Shown here piece after piece: positions 36,000 through 46,482 of a stretch of DNA of 64,000 nt; position 1 is the stretch's first letter; the number at the start of each line of letters is the position of its first letter. The translations under genes and the position numbers were made by a program. The notes under the pieces were generated by a model that was given only the letters and a program-made list of their open reading frames with translations, did no database searches and was not told the DNA's origin. This stretch comes from an uncultured Muribaculaceae bacterium. Its GTDB lineage: Bacteria > Bacteroidota > Bacteroidia > Bacteroidales > Muribaculaceae. The stretch lies in NCBI GenBank assembly GCA_947627615.1, contig CANQWS010000010.1, forward strand, positions 1-64,000. The letters are read 5' to 3'.

Positions 36000-36614
36000 A
36001 TGAAAGTACTGGTTATAAATGCGAGCCCGCACCTTGACGGATGCACGTCCCGCGCGCTTCAGGAAGTTGAACAGCAGCTTCACGCCGAAGGAATAGAAAC
36101 AGAACGCATCGACGTTGCCATCAAACCGGTACGCGGCTGCATGGCCTGTATGTATTGCCGCACACATAACCGCTGTGTGTTCGACGACATTGTGAATGAA
36201 GCCGCTCAGAAGCTCGACGAGGCCGATGGAATGATTATCGGCAGCCCCACATACTATGCCGGCGTCAACGGTCAGCTGCGGTCATTCCTTGACCGGTTGT
36301 TCTACAGCTCAGGGCATATCGTCAAGACCATGAAACCGGGAGCCGTCGTCATATCCTCACGTCGTGCCGGAAGCACCACCGCCTACGATGAAATCGTGAA
36401 ATATTTCGGGATATGCTCAATGCCTGTCGTGACATCCACCTATTGGAACGAAGTCCACGGAAGCAAAGCCGAGGATGTGGAGAAGGATCTCGAGGGACTA
36501 CAGACCATGCGTAATCTGGGACGTAATTTCGCATTCCTTGTCAAAGCCATAGCCCGGATGAAAGATTCCATTCCCCAGCAGGAACGGACCTACCGCACAA
36601 ATTTCATAGAATAA
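36000..36614 (+). CDS. NADPH-dependent FMN reductase-like flavoprotein with a cysteine cluster
   Basis: 204-residue flavodoxin-fold protein. The FMN phosphate loop is NASPHLDGCTSRAL near residues 7-20, and a second flavin contact is in GSPTYYAGVNGQLRSFLDR. Between them lies a cysteine motif CX2CX2CX5C (GCMACMYCRTHNRC, about 45-60). That spacing resembles the cluster motif of iron-sulfur flavoproteins, but many Bacteroidota relatives carry partial versions, so cluster binding is not certain. Likely role: two-electron reduction of quinones or other small molecules, or electron transfer in anaerobic redox balance. Confidence 0.85.
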   Translation: MKVLVINASPHLDGCTSRALQEVEQQLHAEGIETERIDVAIKPVRGCMACMYCRTHNRCVFDDIVNEAAQKLDEADGMIIGSPTYYAGVNGQLRSFLDRLFYSSGHIVKTMKPGAVVISSRRAGSTTAYDEIVKYFGICSMPVVTSTYWNEVHGSKAEDVEKDLEGLQTMRNLGRNFAFLVKAIARMKDSIPQQERTYRTNFIE

Positions 36615-36641
36615 GAAACAACCACAATCCATCTCCTCCAC

Positions 36642-37244
36642 ATGATTGACTTTGACAACTGTCTTTTCAATATCGACATTCCCTGCGGCACTCCTGACGT
36701 TGGCTCGATTCTCATAGCCGAACCGTTTTTGAAGGAAGAATATTTCCATCATGCCGTGATATGCGTCATAGATTATGGCAAAGATCTGTCATCTATGGGT
36801 GTTGTTCTCAACCGCATGACAGCCTACAATCTTCAGAGTCTGCTTGCCGAAGTGACTGTCGACGAACCCGTCCCCGTCTACTGTGGAGGTCCAATGTCCT
36901 ACGACCGTCTGTTCTATCTGCACACCCTCGGAGACCTCATCCCCGAAAGCCGGCAGATTGCCGACAGTCTTTATGTGGGAGGTGATTTCGATTCCATCAT
37001 CAGATATGTCAATGACGGATATCCGCTCGACGGATACGTTCGATTCTTTGTTGGATACAGCGGGTGGAGCCCTCATCAGCTCGATGAGGAAATAGGCAAT
37101 AAGGTCTGGGCCGTGAGCCATACCTCGGACTACCCTGCCCTTCTCACGGGATGTGAGGACGCCTACTGGCACCGTTGTGTCCGTATGCTCGGCCATGACT
37201 TCCGTGGCTGGCGCTACCATCCCCGCAACCCCCACGCCAACTGA
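36642..37244 (+). CDS. YqgE/AlgH family protein
   Basis: 200-residue soluble protein of the YqgE/AlgH (UPF0301) family. Family signatures are GSILIAEPFLKEEYFHHAVICVIDY near the N-terminus, VPVYCGGPMSYDRLFYLHTLGDLIP in the middle, and FFVGYSGWSPHQLDEEI. The biochemical function is not known; it was first met as a regulator of alginate in Pseudomonas. It follows the flavoprotein gene by 27 bp and ends in the shared terminator before the nuo genes. Confidence 0.93.
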   Translation: MIDFDNCLFNIDIPCGTPDVGSILIAEPFLKEEYFHHAVICVIDYGKDLSSMGVVLNRMTAYNLQSLLAEVTVDEPVPVYCGGPMSYDRLFYLHTLGDLIPESRQIADSLYVGGDFDSIIRYVNDGYPLDGYVRFFVGYSGWSPHQLDEEIGNKVWAVSHTSDYPALLTGCEDAYWHRCVRMLGHDFRGWRYHPRNPHAN

Positions 37245-37345
37245 CCTTCCCCATCCCGGTCCGCAAAACGCCCTATCCACCCAAGCTTTTCAGCCTGATG
37301 GGGAACAGGCTCTTGTATAAAAAAATTAAAACTCTTCAAGGCGCA

Positions 37346-37386
37346 AAAAGGGACTGCATTCCGGTGAACGCAGTCCCTTTTAAAGA
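37346..37386. terminator. bidirectional terminator between yqgE and the nuo-atp block
   Basis: AAAGGGACTGC (37347-37357) pairs with GCAGTCCCTTT (37370-37380). T-runs follow on both strands, so it stops both the plus-strand yqgE transcript and the minus-strand nuoN end. Confidence 0.88.
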
Positions 37387-37406
37387 AGTATCTATTAGTG
37401 GTTGAC

Positions 37407-38867
37407 TCAGAATCCCACTACTGAGAGCAAGGAGTCATAGAACCAGCTTACCAGTCCGAGTCCGAGGATTCCTGCAACGCAGACCCACATGCCGATGCGC
37501 TCTGTAAGAGCACTGCGGAAGGGAGCCACGGTAAATTCATCCTCTTCCTTGATAAACATCGCCTTCACAACCAACAGATAGTAGTAGAGCGAGATGATGG
37601 TGTTTATCAAAGCAATGAGAACAAGCACATAGATGGCTACGGATCCCTGATTGATTGCTGAAGTAAAGATGAAGAACTTGCTGAAGAATCCTGCGAACGG
37701 AGGAATACCTGCCAGTGAAAACATTGCAAGCATCATCGTTACGGCAAGACGGGGATTGGTCTTGTACAGACCGTTGTAGTCCGTCATGGAGACCTTGCCG
37801 CAATTGTTTTCTATAGCACCGATAACTCCGAATGCTGCAAGATTCGAGAAAATGTAAACCAGAATGTAGAACATCAGTGCGGCTTCGCCCATGGCATTGT
37901 CGCCTATGATTCCAAGCATGATGTAACCGGCCTGAGAGATGGACGAGAACGCGAGGAAGCGTTTGAGGTTCTGCTGACGGATTGCGAAGAGGTTACCGAT
38001 GGTGATTGTGAGGATAATGAGCGCGTAGAGCATCCATTCCCATGCCTCGGAATATACCTGACCGAATACCTGCCACAGGATTACGAGGAATGCGAATGCC
38101 GCAGAGCCTTTGGAAATCACCGACAGATATGAGGTAACGGAGGTGGGGGCACCCTGATAGACATCGGCAGTCCAGAGGTGGAACGGAACAAGCGAGAGTT
38201 TAAATCCGAGACCGGAGATAACAAACGCCAGAGCCACAACGAGCATCACTATATTGGATGTGGAAGCAGAGAACATCGAATCAGCGATGTGTCCGTAATA
38301 CAATGAGCCGGTCAGACCGTAGACGAACGACAGACCCATCAGAAGGACGGCTGACGAGAACACTGCAGTCAGGATGTACTTGGCAGCGGCCTCATGGCTT
38401 TCATAACGGTGCTTGTTGAAAGCGACCATGGCGGCCAGCGGCAGAGACGCACATTCGAGACCAATCACGAACACGAGGAAGTGACGGCCTGACATCATAA
38501 GATACATACCGAAGAGTGTCAGGAGCAAGAGCTCATAGAATTCGCCGCGACGAATTACCTGATTTTCCGATGCGGTCCATTTCAATGACTGGATGAGCAC
38601 TATCAGCACACCCACATTCAGGATGTTTTTAATAGCCACGATGGCGGGTGATGTCTCATACATGCCCTCAAAAGCAGTAACCGTGTCACTGCCTATGACA
38701 ACCGGACAGAATCCCCAGAGGGTAAACAGTCCGAAAAGGACACATGTCAGACCACCAATGGTCTTGCAGCCGCGATTTGATGCAAACGTATCGGAGAGGA
38801 AGACTAAAAGAAATAAAACTAACAAGCTTATTTCTTGCTTCATTGCTAAAAACTGTGAGTAATCCAT
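37407..38867 (-). CDS. nuoN: NADH-quinone oxidoreductase subunit N
   Basis: Antiporter-like membrane subunit of complex I, 486 residues and about 14 helices. Proton-path residues typical of NuoN/M/L are present: a glutamate in FVIGLECASLPLAA, and lysine/histidine in FKLSLVPFHLWTADVYQGAPT. It is the last gene of the nu-atp-nuo block, 15 bp after nuoM, and is followed by the bidirectional terminator. Confidence 0.95.
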   Translation of the reverse strand: MDYSQFLAMKQEISLLVLFLLVFLSDTFASNRGCKTIGGLTCVLFGLFTLWGFCPVVIGSDTVTAFEGMYETSPAIVAIKNILNVGVLIVLIQSLKWTASENQVIRRGEFYELLLLTLFGMYLMMSGRHFLVFVIGLECASLPLAAMVAFNKHRYESHEAAAKYILTAVFSSAVLLMGLSFVYGLTGSLYYGHIADSMFSASTSNIVMLVVALAFVISGLGFKLSLVPFHLWTADVYQGAPTSVTSYLSVISKGSAAFAFLVILWQVFGQVYSEAWEWMLYALIILTITIGNLFAIRQQNLKRFLAFSSISQAGYIMLGIIGDNAMGEAALMFYILVYIFSNLAAFGVIGAIENNCGKVSMTDYNGLYKTNPRLAVTMMLAMFSLAGIPPFAGFFSKFFIFTSAINQGSVAIYVLVLIALINTIISLYYYLLVVKAMFIKEEDEFTVAPFRSALTERIGMWVCVAGILGLGLVSWFYDSLLSVVGF

Positions 38868-38882
38868 TTCTTTTTAATCTTT

Positions 38883-40391
38883 TTAGTTCATTCCAATCAC
38901 GCTGAAAATATCCGATGAGAAAGTCCAGCGAATCAAATCGGCAAAGAAGTTGGGGAAGCAACCGATGGCTGCTACGCTGATGATGAGGGTTACAGTAGCG
39001 GTACGTTCCCACCATTCGGCATCGGTCAGTTTCAGATGATGTTCGTCCTGTACCGGACCGAGCAACAGCTTCCCGACAACACGGAGAATATACACGGCGG
39101 TTATCACGATGGAGCAGCATGCAACAATTGTGAACACACGGTGGAACATATCGGCATGTTCAAACGAACCCACGAATATGGTCATTTCGGCTACGAAACC
39201 GCTCAGACCGGGAAGACCGAGCGATGCCATACCGGCTATGACATAACATACTGCGAGGAACGGCATGATTTTCATCAGTCCGCCCATCTTGGTTATGTCG
39301 CGGGTGTGTGTACGACCGTAGATCATACCGATAAGAGCAAAGAACAGGGCTGTCATCAGACCGTGCGAGAGCATCTGCATGATGGCGCCGGTCATTGCTG
39401 TGGTGTTGAGCATCAGGATTGCGAAAAGCACCAGACCGCAGTGGCTTACTGAAGAATAAGCGTTGATATACTTGAGGTCCGTCTGGACGCATGCGCTGAA
39501 AGCACCGTAAACCACCGATATACCGGTAAGGATAAGGAAAATCCAGGCGAGATCATTTGCAGCCTCGGGCATCAGGTAGATAGCCACGCGGAAGCAGCCG
39601 TAACCTCCGAGCTTCATGAGCACACCTGCATGGAGCATAGACACTGCCGTAGGTGCCGAAGCATGACCGTCGGGGCTCCATGTGTGGAACGGGAACATAG
39701 CTCCGAGTACTCCGAATCCCACGAACGTCATGGGGAACAGGAAGTACTGCCAGCCTTTGGAGATGGCTCCGTTCTGGGAGATCTCCAGAAGATTCCATGT
39801 GAGAGTCTCGGGGTTGGCCGATGAATGATAGTAGATACCTATGAGGCCGAGCATAAGGAATGCGGAGCCGCCCATGAGCATCAGTGTGAGCTTCATCGCT
39901 GAATAGTTCTTGTTACCGCTTCCCCATACACCGATAAGAAGATACATGGGAATGAGGGCCACCTCATAGAACATGAACATGGTGAACAGGTCTATGGAGA
40001 TGAAGAATCCGAACACACCGGTCGAAAGAAGGATAAGCCAGAGGAAGAATTCCTTGGGAAGAGGATTGATCTTCCAGGATGCGAAGCTTCCGGTCAGGAG
40101 GATTATTGATGACAGAATGAGCATGGCCACGGAAATACCGTCAACACCGACAGCAAGCTGGATGTGGAGCGGCTTGAACCAGTCCCAGGCGCCTGTGAAA
40201 AGCATCTGTTCGGTATGGCCGGCGGCACGCAGTCCGAGATAATCCACAAGCAGATAAATCGAGAGGGCTGTCAGTGCAAGCGAGCCGGTAACAGCAACCG
40301 CCCTGATCTGCTTGATATTTCGGCACAAGGCAAGCCCGGCGAGCATTATCACCGGAATTACCACGAAATAAATCAATATATTAGAAAACAT
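38883..40391 (-). CDS. nuoM: NADH-quinone oxidoreductase subunit M
   Basis: Antiporter-like complex I subunit of 502 residues. Conserved features are FMFYEVALIPMYLLIG (essential glutamate), the broken helix with FPFHTWSPDGHASAPTAVSMLHAG and a KLGGYG lysine. It pumps protons as part of the membrane arm, between NuoL and NuoN. Confidence 0.95.
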   Translation of the reverse strand: MFSNILIYFVVIPVIMLAGLALCRNIKQIRAVAVTGSLALTALSIYLLVDYLGLRAAGHTEQMLFTGAWDWFKPLHIQLAVGVDGISVAMLILSSIILLTGSFASWKINPLPKEFFLWLILLSTGVFGFFISIDLFTMFMFYEVALIPMYLLIGVWGSGNKNYSAMKLTLMLMGGSAFLMLGLIGIYYHSSANPETLTWNLLEISQNGAISKGWQYFLFPMTFVGFGVLGAMFPFHTWSPDGHASAPTAVSMLHAGVLMKLGGYGCFRVAIYLMPEAANDLAWIFLILTGISVVYGAFSACVQTDLKYINAYSSVSHCGLVLFAILMLNTTAMTGAIMQMLSHGLMTALFFALIGMIYGRTHTRDITKMGGLMKIMPFLAVCYVIAGMASLGLPGLSGFVAEMTIFVGSFEHADMFHRVFTIVACCSIVITAVYILRVVGKLLLGPVQDEHHLKLTDAEWWERTATVTLIISVAAIGCFPNFFADLIRWTFSSDIFSVIGMN

Positions 40392-40442
40392 AATTACTAT
40401 TTATTTACTTTTTCCAAGTTTAGATTATTCACATGTCATCAA

Positions 40443-42446
40443 TCATAAAAGGCAGATGGCTGTGACGAGACCAAGCAGAAGCACTCCGATGAGATATACC
40501 CATACGTACATCTGGATCTTGCCGCTCTGCAGACCGCGGATAGCGTAAGAGGCCTTGTTGGTGACGTATGCGAATCCGTCCATTGTGCCGTCGATGATAT
40601 GACGGTCAAACCATGCGATCGGGCGGCAGATGCCGTTGAATATGATCTTATGGGTGATGAACATATAGAGTTCGTCCCAGTAGAAACGATGGTAACACCA
40701 TGTCCAGAGAGCGGGCAGAGCGTTGCGCATCTTTTCCGGAAGCGGGTTTTCCTTCATGTACATCTTCATGGCTATGAGGATTGCAACAACGGCTACCAGA
40801 AGGCTGACGCTTGCTACGCTCCAGTCAAAATGGGCCATGAAATCGTATGACACGCCATCCCAGCTGACAAGCTTGCCGAAGGGGATGAATCCTGCCACAC
40901 AGGTGATGGCAGCAAGAATGACCAGAGGCACGGTCATGGGCCAGGCCTGATCATGGGGCTGATGGTGTCCCTGAGGCACTTTATGTTCCTTCCACCAGAA
41001 AATCAGGAAGTAGAGACGGAACATGTAGAATGCTGTGAGACCTGCCACGAACGACATCCAAACATAAGGTACCCAACCATGTCCGAGACATGAGCTGAGA
41101 ATCTCGTCCTTGGAGAAGAAGCCTGAGAACGGTATGATACCGGCTATGGCAAGACAGCCGATGAGGAATGTGATGTGGGTCACAGGCATGTGCTTGCGGA
41201 GTCCGTGCATCGAGGTGTAGTCGTTTGAACCAACGGCGTGGATTATAGCACCGGCGCAGAGGAACAGAAGGGCCTTGAACATGGCGTGGGTGAACAGATG
41301 GAACATCGAAGCCATGTAGCCGAGACCTTCGTGGAATTCCGGACGTGCAACGCCGAGCGATACCATCATGAACGCTATCTGGGAGATGGTCGAGAAGGCA
41401 AGGACGCGCTTGATGTCAAGCTGCGTGCATGCGACCATGGCGGCATAGAGAGCCGTAACGGCGCCGACCACCGTGATGATCTCCAGCGCTGTTGTCTCCA
41501 TGAGGTAAAGCGGGAACAGACGGGCAACCAGATAAACACCTGCGACAACCATGGTAGCGGCATGGATAAGGGCCGAAACAGGAGTCGGGCCTTCCATAGC
41601 GTCGGGGAGCCAGATGTGCAGGGGGAGCATTGCCGATTTACCCATACCGCCCATGAAGATGAGCACGAGGGCCCATGTGAGCACCGAGCCACCCATGAAC
41701 ACGGGAACGGCGCTGTTGGCGAATATGTTTTTGATATGGTCGGCAGTTCCGAGATTGACTGCGAAAGTATCTGTGGCGACATTCACGGAAGTGAGATCCG
41801 TAAAGCTGAACGTACCGGTGTAATATGAGAGAATCAGAATACCGATAAGGAAACCGAGGTCAGCGAAACGGGTTACGATGAATGCTTTCTTGGAGGCGGA
41901 TACAGCACTCGGCTTCACGTAATAGAATCCGATAAGGAGATACGATGAAGCACCCACAAGCTCCCAGAATATGTACATCTGGAAAATGTTGGTTGCTACG
42001 ACAAGACCGAGCATGGAGAAGCTGAACAGGGCCAGGAACGCATAGATGCGCTGGAAACCATGCTCATAAACGCCATGATGGTCACGCATGTAACCATTGC
42101 TGTAGAGATGGACCATGAAAGAGATTGTGGTGATTACCACAAGCATCATTGCCGAAATCGGATCGAGAAGGAATCCTAAACGAATCACGAGATTCTCATA
42201 GAACTGCAGCCAGTCCACATTGAACACGACAAATTGCAGACGGTTGCCGGCTGCGTCCACGAACTCCGGTGTGCCGGAGAAGAAGTAAACGTAAGCGGTG
42301 AAATAGGCAAGCAGAAGAGTAACACCCATACCTGCAGTGCCTAAGATACCTGCCATCTTATGGCTCATGAACTTCCCGAGCAAGCCCAGGAAGAGAAACA
42401 TAAAGAGGGGTATCGCGAGTATTAGAACGGGAATTGTAGCTTCCAT
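40443..42446 (-). CDS. nuoL: NADH-quinone oxidoreductase subunit L
   Basis: The outermost antiporter-like subunit, 667 residues. It has the usual core (YIFWELVGASSYLLIGFYY; SAMLPLHIWLPDAMEGPTPVSALIHAATMV) plus the C-terminal lateral helix that runs along the membrane arm, ending in a last anchor (WVYLIGVLLLGLVTAICLL). It is a normal full-length NuoL. Confidence 0.96.
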   Translation of the reverse strand: MEATIPVLILAIPLFMFLFLGLLGKFMSHKMAGILGTAGMGVTLLLAYFTAYVYFFSGTPEFVDAAGNRLQFVVFNVDWLQFYENLVIRLGFLLDPISAMMLVVITTISFMVHLYSNGYMRDHHGVYEHGFQRIYAFLALFSFSMLGLVVATNIFQMYIFWELVGASSYLLIGFYYVKPSAVSASKKAFIVTRFADLGFLIGILILSYYTGTFSFTDLTSVNVATDTFAVNLGTADHIKNIFANSAVPVFMGGSVLTWALVLIFMGGMGKSAMLPLHIWLPDAMEGPTPVSALIHAATMVVAGVYLVARLFPLYLMETTALEIITVVGAVTALYAAMVACTQLDIKRVLAFSTISQIAFMMVSLGVARPEFHEGLGYMASMFHLFTHAMFKALLFLCAGAIIHAVGSNDYTSMHGLRKHMPVTHITFLIGCLAIAGIIPFSGFFSKDEILSSCLGHGWVPYVWMSFVAGLTAFYMFRLYFLIFWWKEHKVPQGHHQPHDQAWPMTVPLVILAAITCVAGFIPFGKLVSWDGVSYDFMAHFDWSVASVSLLVAVVAILIAMKMYMKENPLPEKMRNALPALWTWCYHRFYWDELYMFITHKIIFNGICRPIAWFDRHIIDGTMDGFAYVTNKASYAIRGLQSGKIQMYVWVYLIGVLLLGLVTAICLL

Positions 42447-42452
42447 AATGCC

Positions 42453-42764
42453 TTAATGTTTCATTTTTGATAGATCAGACACGCTGATGTTCTTTGCCGA
42501 GCGGAACACATTGATAATAATGGCAATAGCGAGCGCTGTCTCAGCAGCTGCAATAGCTATCGCAAAGAGGGTGAAGAACATGCCCTCCATATTCTCGGGA
42601 TAAAGGAAGCGGTTGAACACCACGAAATTGATGTCGACCGCGTTAAGCATCAGCTCAAGCGAAATAAGCATCGCTATCATGTTGCGGCGGGTAATAAAAC
42701 CATAGACGCCACAGCAAAACATGATCAGCGACGGTACCAGATAATAAAGAATTGTTATATCCAT
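42453..42764 (-). CDS. nuoK: NADH-quinone oxidoreductase subunit K
   Basis: Small three-helix subunit, 103 residues. The two membrane glutamates of the family are visible in LISLELMLNAVDINF and AIAAAETALAIAI. It begins 7 bp after nuoJ ends and lies 6 bp before nuoL. Confidence 0.94.
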   Translation of the reverse strand: MDITILYYLVPSLIMFCCGVYGFITRRNMIAMLISLELMLNAVDINFVVFNRFLYPENMEGMFFTLFAIAIAAAETALAIAIIINVFRSAKNISVSDLSKMKH

Positions 42765-42771
42765 TAGTCAA

Positions 42772-43287
42772 TCATCTTTTGCGGGCGACAACGACGCCAC
42801 CGATTATACATGCCAACAATAAAACACTGATTGCCTCGAAGGGCAGAAGATACTGATATTCACCCGTACCCATCAGGGCGGTTCCTATCTCGTGCATTTT
42901 CGGATTTTCCATCTCGGGGAGCTTTGTCAGAGCCATTCCGCAGCGATAGAGAAGAGCGAACGCGGCAACAGCGAATGTAAGCAATGCGGCAAACACTCCA
43001 AGCACTTTTTTCTTAGAAACGAGCTTTTCGCTGCTGTCACCCGGATGTGTTGTCAGGAAAATCGAGAATACGAACAGCACCACTATACCTCCTGCATAGA
43101 CAGCGATCTGAACCGCACCCAGAAACTCATAATCGAGCTTGAAATAGAGGGCTGCGGTAGCAAACAGCGTAAAGAGAAGGAATGTGGCGGAGCGCAAGAT
43201 TTTGCGGGTGGTAACAGTCAGTACCGAAAACAGGATAATCGACAGTGCGATTACCAGATACATGATGATACTTCCTACTGATTCCAT
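42772..43287 (-). CDS. nuoJ: NADH-quinone oxidoreductase subunit J
   Basis: Membrane subunit of 171 residues with five hydrophobic segments. The YAGGIVVLFVFSIFL segment (conserved tyrosine and glycine pair of the pi-bulge helix) identifies NuoJ. Confidence 0.93.
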   Translation of the reverse strand: MESVGSIIMYLVIALSIILFSVLTVTTRKILRSATFLLFTLFATAALYFKLDYEFLGAVQIAVYAGGIVVLFVFSIFLTTHPGDSSEKLVSKKKVLGVFAALLTFAVAAFALLYRCGMALTKLPEMENPKMHEIGTALMGTGEYQYLLPFEAISVLLLACIIGGVVVARKR

Positions 43288-43302
43288 ATATGAATGTTTG
43301 AT

Positions 43303-43923
43303 TTATTTTTCTGTTGAGTCCTTTGAGGGTGCCCCTTTGGCTTCGGCCGGTTTCTGCGATGCCTCGGCAGCAGCCTTTTTTGCAGCGGCAGCAGCTTTGG
43401 CGGCCGCTATCTTGGCCTCACGCTCGGCCTGCATCTTGGCTATCTGTTCCGGAGTGGGTGCGGGTTCTTCTTTTTCGGGCAGGTAATTGAGTTTCTTCAC
43501 CAGTTTGTCACGCGTGAAAACAGCTTGCTCAAAATCATTCTTGAACTCAAGTGCATCCTGTGGACATGTGGTCACACATAACTGACAGAAAGTACAGCTC
43601 CCGAGATCATACATATATTTGTCAAGTTTGCGTTTCTGTTTACCGTCAAAAGTGGTGACCATTTTTGTGGTAAGCGAGATTGTACCGTTGGGGCAATTGC
43701 GCTGACATATTCCGCAGGCTATACATTTATGATTGCCGTCGGCATCATATTTGAGCTGCAGAATAGCACGGAATCGCTCGGGCACATGCACCGTCTCGCG
43801 GTCCTCAGGATATTTTTCAGTAATCTTAGGTGTGATGAATTCCTTTCCCGTAACCTGCATACCTTTCAGAAGGCTTGAGATTCCGGCACCTAAAGATGAA
43901 AAATAATCTTTTACACTACCCAT
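43303..43923 (-). CDS. nuoI: NADH-quinone oxidoreductase subunit I (2 x [4Fe-4S])
   Basis: Peripheral-arm iron-sulfur subunit, 206 residues. Two CX2CX2CX3CP motifs (CIACGICQRNCP and CTFCQLCVTTCP) bind clusters N6a and N6b. The last 50 residues are an Ala/Lys/Glu-rich tail (AKMQAEREAKIAAAKAA and onward) not found in E. coli NuoI, probably a charged helix or disordered tail. It resumes the nuo order directly after atpG, with a 50-bp gap. Confidence 0.95.
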   Translation of the reverse strand: MGSVKDYFSSLGAGISSLLKGMQVTGKEFITPKITEKYPEDRETVHVPERFRAILQLKYDADGNHKCIACGICQRNCPNGTISLTTKMVTTFDGKQKRKLDKYMYDLGSCTFCQLCVTTCPQDALEFKNDFEQAVFTRDKLVKKLNYLPEKEEPAPTPEQIAKMQAEREAKIAAAKAAAAAKKAAAEASQKPAEAKGAPSKDSTEK

Positions 43924-43973
43924 AAATTATTCTTCTGTAATTATTAAATTATTTGTTATTTCAGTAAATCGCA

Positions 43974-44855
43974 TCAGCGGATCTGGCCTCCGAGAATATC
44001 AAGCAGCTCGGTGGTTATGCTCTGCTGACGTAGTTTGTTGTATTCCAGTTGTAGTTCTTCAAGAAGCTTTTTGGCATTGTCGTTGGCACTCTGCATGGCC
44101 ATCACTCTCGCAGCCTGTTCGGATGCTCTGTTTTCGGTGAAAACATCCTGCATTACCGACATCAGGAACATCGGGAGAACTGTCCGGAAAATGGAGTTGG
44201 CATCCGGTTCGAACAGATAGGGCCGGCACGAGGCCTTGACACCGTTTTGGGCGAATGTCTCGCTGACAACGGGAAGCAATTGCTCACACACGGGACGCTG
44301 GCGGCTTATGCTCTTGAAGTTCATGTACAGGACATCAATCCTGTCAGCCTGACCTTCAAGGAATTCCTGCTGAAGACGCTCCACGAAATCCTTGACGCCG
44401 TCGCCGGTAGTCTTGGAATCCACACCGTCAACTATGGCAAGATGCATCCTCACGTCGGTGAGCTTGGCAACCGCCTTCACCATCTTGGCTCCTATGGGAT
44501 AGACAGTGATGTCAACATCCTTGCCGAACTCATCGCGATAGCTTTTGAGCTGCTGGAGCAGGACCTTGAAGATATTGACGTTGTAGGCGCCACACAATCC
44601 GTCGTCGGATCCGAAGACCACCACGCCGATTCTCTTCACGCTTCTGGGTTCGGTCAGAGGCGATGAAAAGTCAGCGTCAGCCGTCATCAGATTACCGATT
44701 ATGGTCTCGATCTGATTTCGAAATGGCAGCAGACGACGCAGTGCCATCTCGGCCTTATGCATTTTAGCCGATGAAATCATTTTCATGGCTCCGGTAATCT
44801 TTTCGGAGGATGCTACCGAACCTATACGTCCTTTTAGTTCACGAAGAGTTGCCAT
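43974..44855 (-). CDS. atpG: F-type ATP synthase gamma subunit
   Basis: Central rotor stalk, 293 residues. The N-terminal helix (TLRELKGRIGSVASSEKITGAMKMISSAKM) and the matching C-terminal helix (YNKLRQQSITTELLDILGGQIR) form the coiled coil inside the alpha/beta ring. It is the last atp gene before nuoI. Confidence 0.96.
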   Translation of the reverse strand: MATLRELKGRIGSVASSEKITGAMKMISSAKMHKAEMALRRLLPFRNQIETIIGNLMTADADFSSPLTEPRSVKRIGVVVFGSDDGLCGAYNVNIFKVLLQQLKSYRDEFGKDVDITVYPIGAKMVKAVAKLTDVRMHLAIVDGVDSKTTGDGVKDFVERLQQEFLEGQADRIDVLYMNFKSISRQRPVCEQLLPVVSETFAQNGVKASCRPYLFEPDANSIFRTVLPMFLMSVMQDVFTENRASEQAARVMAMQSANDNAKKLLEELQLEYNKLRQQSITTELLDILGGQIR

Positions 44856-44898
44856 TTTTCAGTCAGTATGTTTCTAATCGCTTCTTGTTTATAAAGTA

Positions 44899-46473
44899 TC
44901 AGTTATATCTGCCGGCAATATCATTGGCAGCCGCAGTCAGTCCTGCAACCACTTCATCCGTCAGTTTGCCCTGTTTGATAGGCTCGAGAACGGTATCCTG
45001 ATATTTGGCGTGGAGAAGCTGCAGATAGAGTTTCTCGAATTCAGCCACCTTTTCCAGAGGCACGTTTTCGAGCAAGCCTTTGGTACCGGCAAAGATTATT
45101 GCCACTTCGTCCTCCACAGCCATTGGATGGTACTGCGGCTGGATGAGCAGACGTTCATTCTTGCGGCCCTTGTCGATGACACGAGCTGTAACGGGGTCTA
45201 TATCGCCGCCGAATTTGGTGAATGATTCGAGCTCACGGAACTGTGCCTGATCGATTTTCAGTGTACCGGCAACTTTCTTCATCGATTTGATCTGGGCGTT
45301 ACCGCCTACACGCGACACGGAGATACCTACGTTGATTGCCGGACGGATACCGCGGTTGAACAGAGCCGTCTCGAGGAATATCTGACCGTCGGTGATTGAA
45401 ATCACGTTCGTGGGGATATATGCCGACACGTCACCGGCCTGAGTTTCGATAATGGGGAGGGCTGTAAGCGAGCCACCGCCCTTCACTATCGGCTTCAGAG
45501 GCGCGGGAAGGTCATTCATCTGCGATGCCACTTCCTGGTTGTCGATGATTTTTGCAGCACGTTCGAGCAGACGCGAATGTAGATAGAAAATATCGCCCGG
45601 ATATGCTTCACGACCTGAAGGACGCTTCAGGATAAGCGAAATCTCACGATAGGCAACGGCTTGTTTTGACAGGTCGTCATAAACGATAAGCGCGTCGCGG
45701 CCGGTATCACGGAAATACTCGCCGATGGCAACGCCCGCAAACGGAGCGTAGTAACGCATGGAAGCGGAATCCGCTGCTGTGGCTGCGATGACCACAGTGT
45801 AGTCAAGAGCACCGTTCTGACGTAGAGTATCCACAAGTGCGGCAACTGTCGAAGCCTTCTGTCCTATAGCTACATAGATACAGTAGACAGGCTTGCCTTC
45901 CTCGTAATTCTTGCGCTGGTTGATAATCGTGTCGACGGCGATGGCAGTCTTACCGATCTGACGGTCGCCGATGATAAGTTCGCGCTGACCGCGGCCTATG
46001 GGCACCATCGAGTCAATGGCCTTCAGACCTGTCTGAAGAGGCTGTTTCACCGGCTGACGGTAGATTACGCCGGGGGCTTTACGCTCAAGAGGAAGAAGCA
46101 TCAGATCGCCGGAAATCGGGCCGCGACCGTCAATGGGTTCGCCGAGAACATTGATAACGCGTCCAAGCAGCCCCTCACCAACGGGGATAGAGGCAATCTC
46201 GCCGGTACGGCGCACAGACATGTTCTCAGTCACTTTGTCAACATTGTTGAGCAGAATGACACCCACGTTACTCTCTTCGAGGTTGAGCGCAACGCCTTTG
46301 ACACCATTTTCGAACTCCACAAGCTCGTTGGCGCAAACATTGTCAAGACCATAGACGTGGGCCACGCCATCGCCTACCTCGAGCACAGTGCCTGTTTCTT
46401 CAAATGACACTTTCGAGTTGACGGTCTCAAGCTGTTGCTTTAATATTTCTGAAATCTCGCTGGGATTAATCAT
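44899..46473 (-). CDS. atpA: F-type ATP synthase alpha subunit
   Basis: Regulatory nucleotide-binding subunit of F1, 524 residues. It has the P-loop GDRQIGKTA and the later arginine-finger region around [10 protein letters not shown]. The N-terminal [24 protein letters not shown] block is typical. Confidence 0.97.
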   Translation of the reverse strand: MINPSEISEILKQQLETVNSKVSFEETGTVLEVGDGVAHVYGLDNVCANELVEFENGVKGVALNLEESNVGVILLNNVDKVTENMSVRRTGEIASIPVGEGLLGRVINVLGEPIDGRGPISGDLMLLPLERKAPGVIYRQPVKQPLQTGLKAIDSMVPIGRGQRELIIGDRQIGKTAIAVDTIINQRKNYEEGKPVYCIYVAIGQKASTVAALVDTLRQNGALDYTVVIAATAADSASMRYYAPFAGVAIGEYFRDTGRDALIVYDDLSKQAVAYREISLILKRPSGREAYPGDIFYLHSRLLERAAKIIDNQEVASQMNDLPAPLKPIVKGGGSLTALPIIETQAGDVSAYIPTNVISITDGQIFLETALFNRGIRPAINVGISVSRVGGNAQIKSMKKVAGTLKIDQAQFRELESFTKFGGDIDPVTARVIDKGRKNERLLIQPQYHPMAVEDEVAIIFAGTKGLLENVPLEKVAEFEKLYLQLLHAKYQDTVLEPIKQGKLTDEVVAGLTAAANDIAGRYN

Positions 46474-46482
46474 TGGATGAGG

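Noticed and set aside
41238-41828. 196-residue plus-strand frame inside nuoL
   Set aside because: Antisense shadow of nuoL, rich in His/Glu as expected from the complement of membrane codons.
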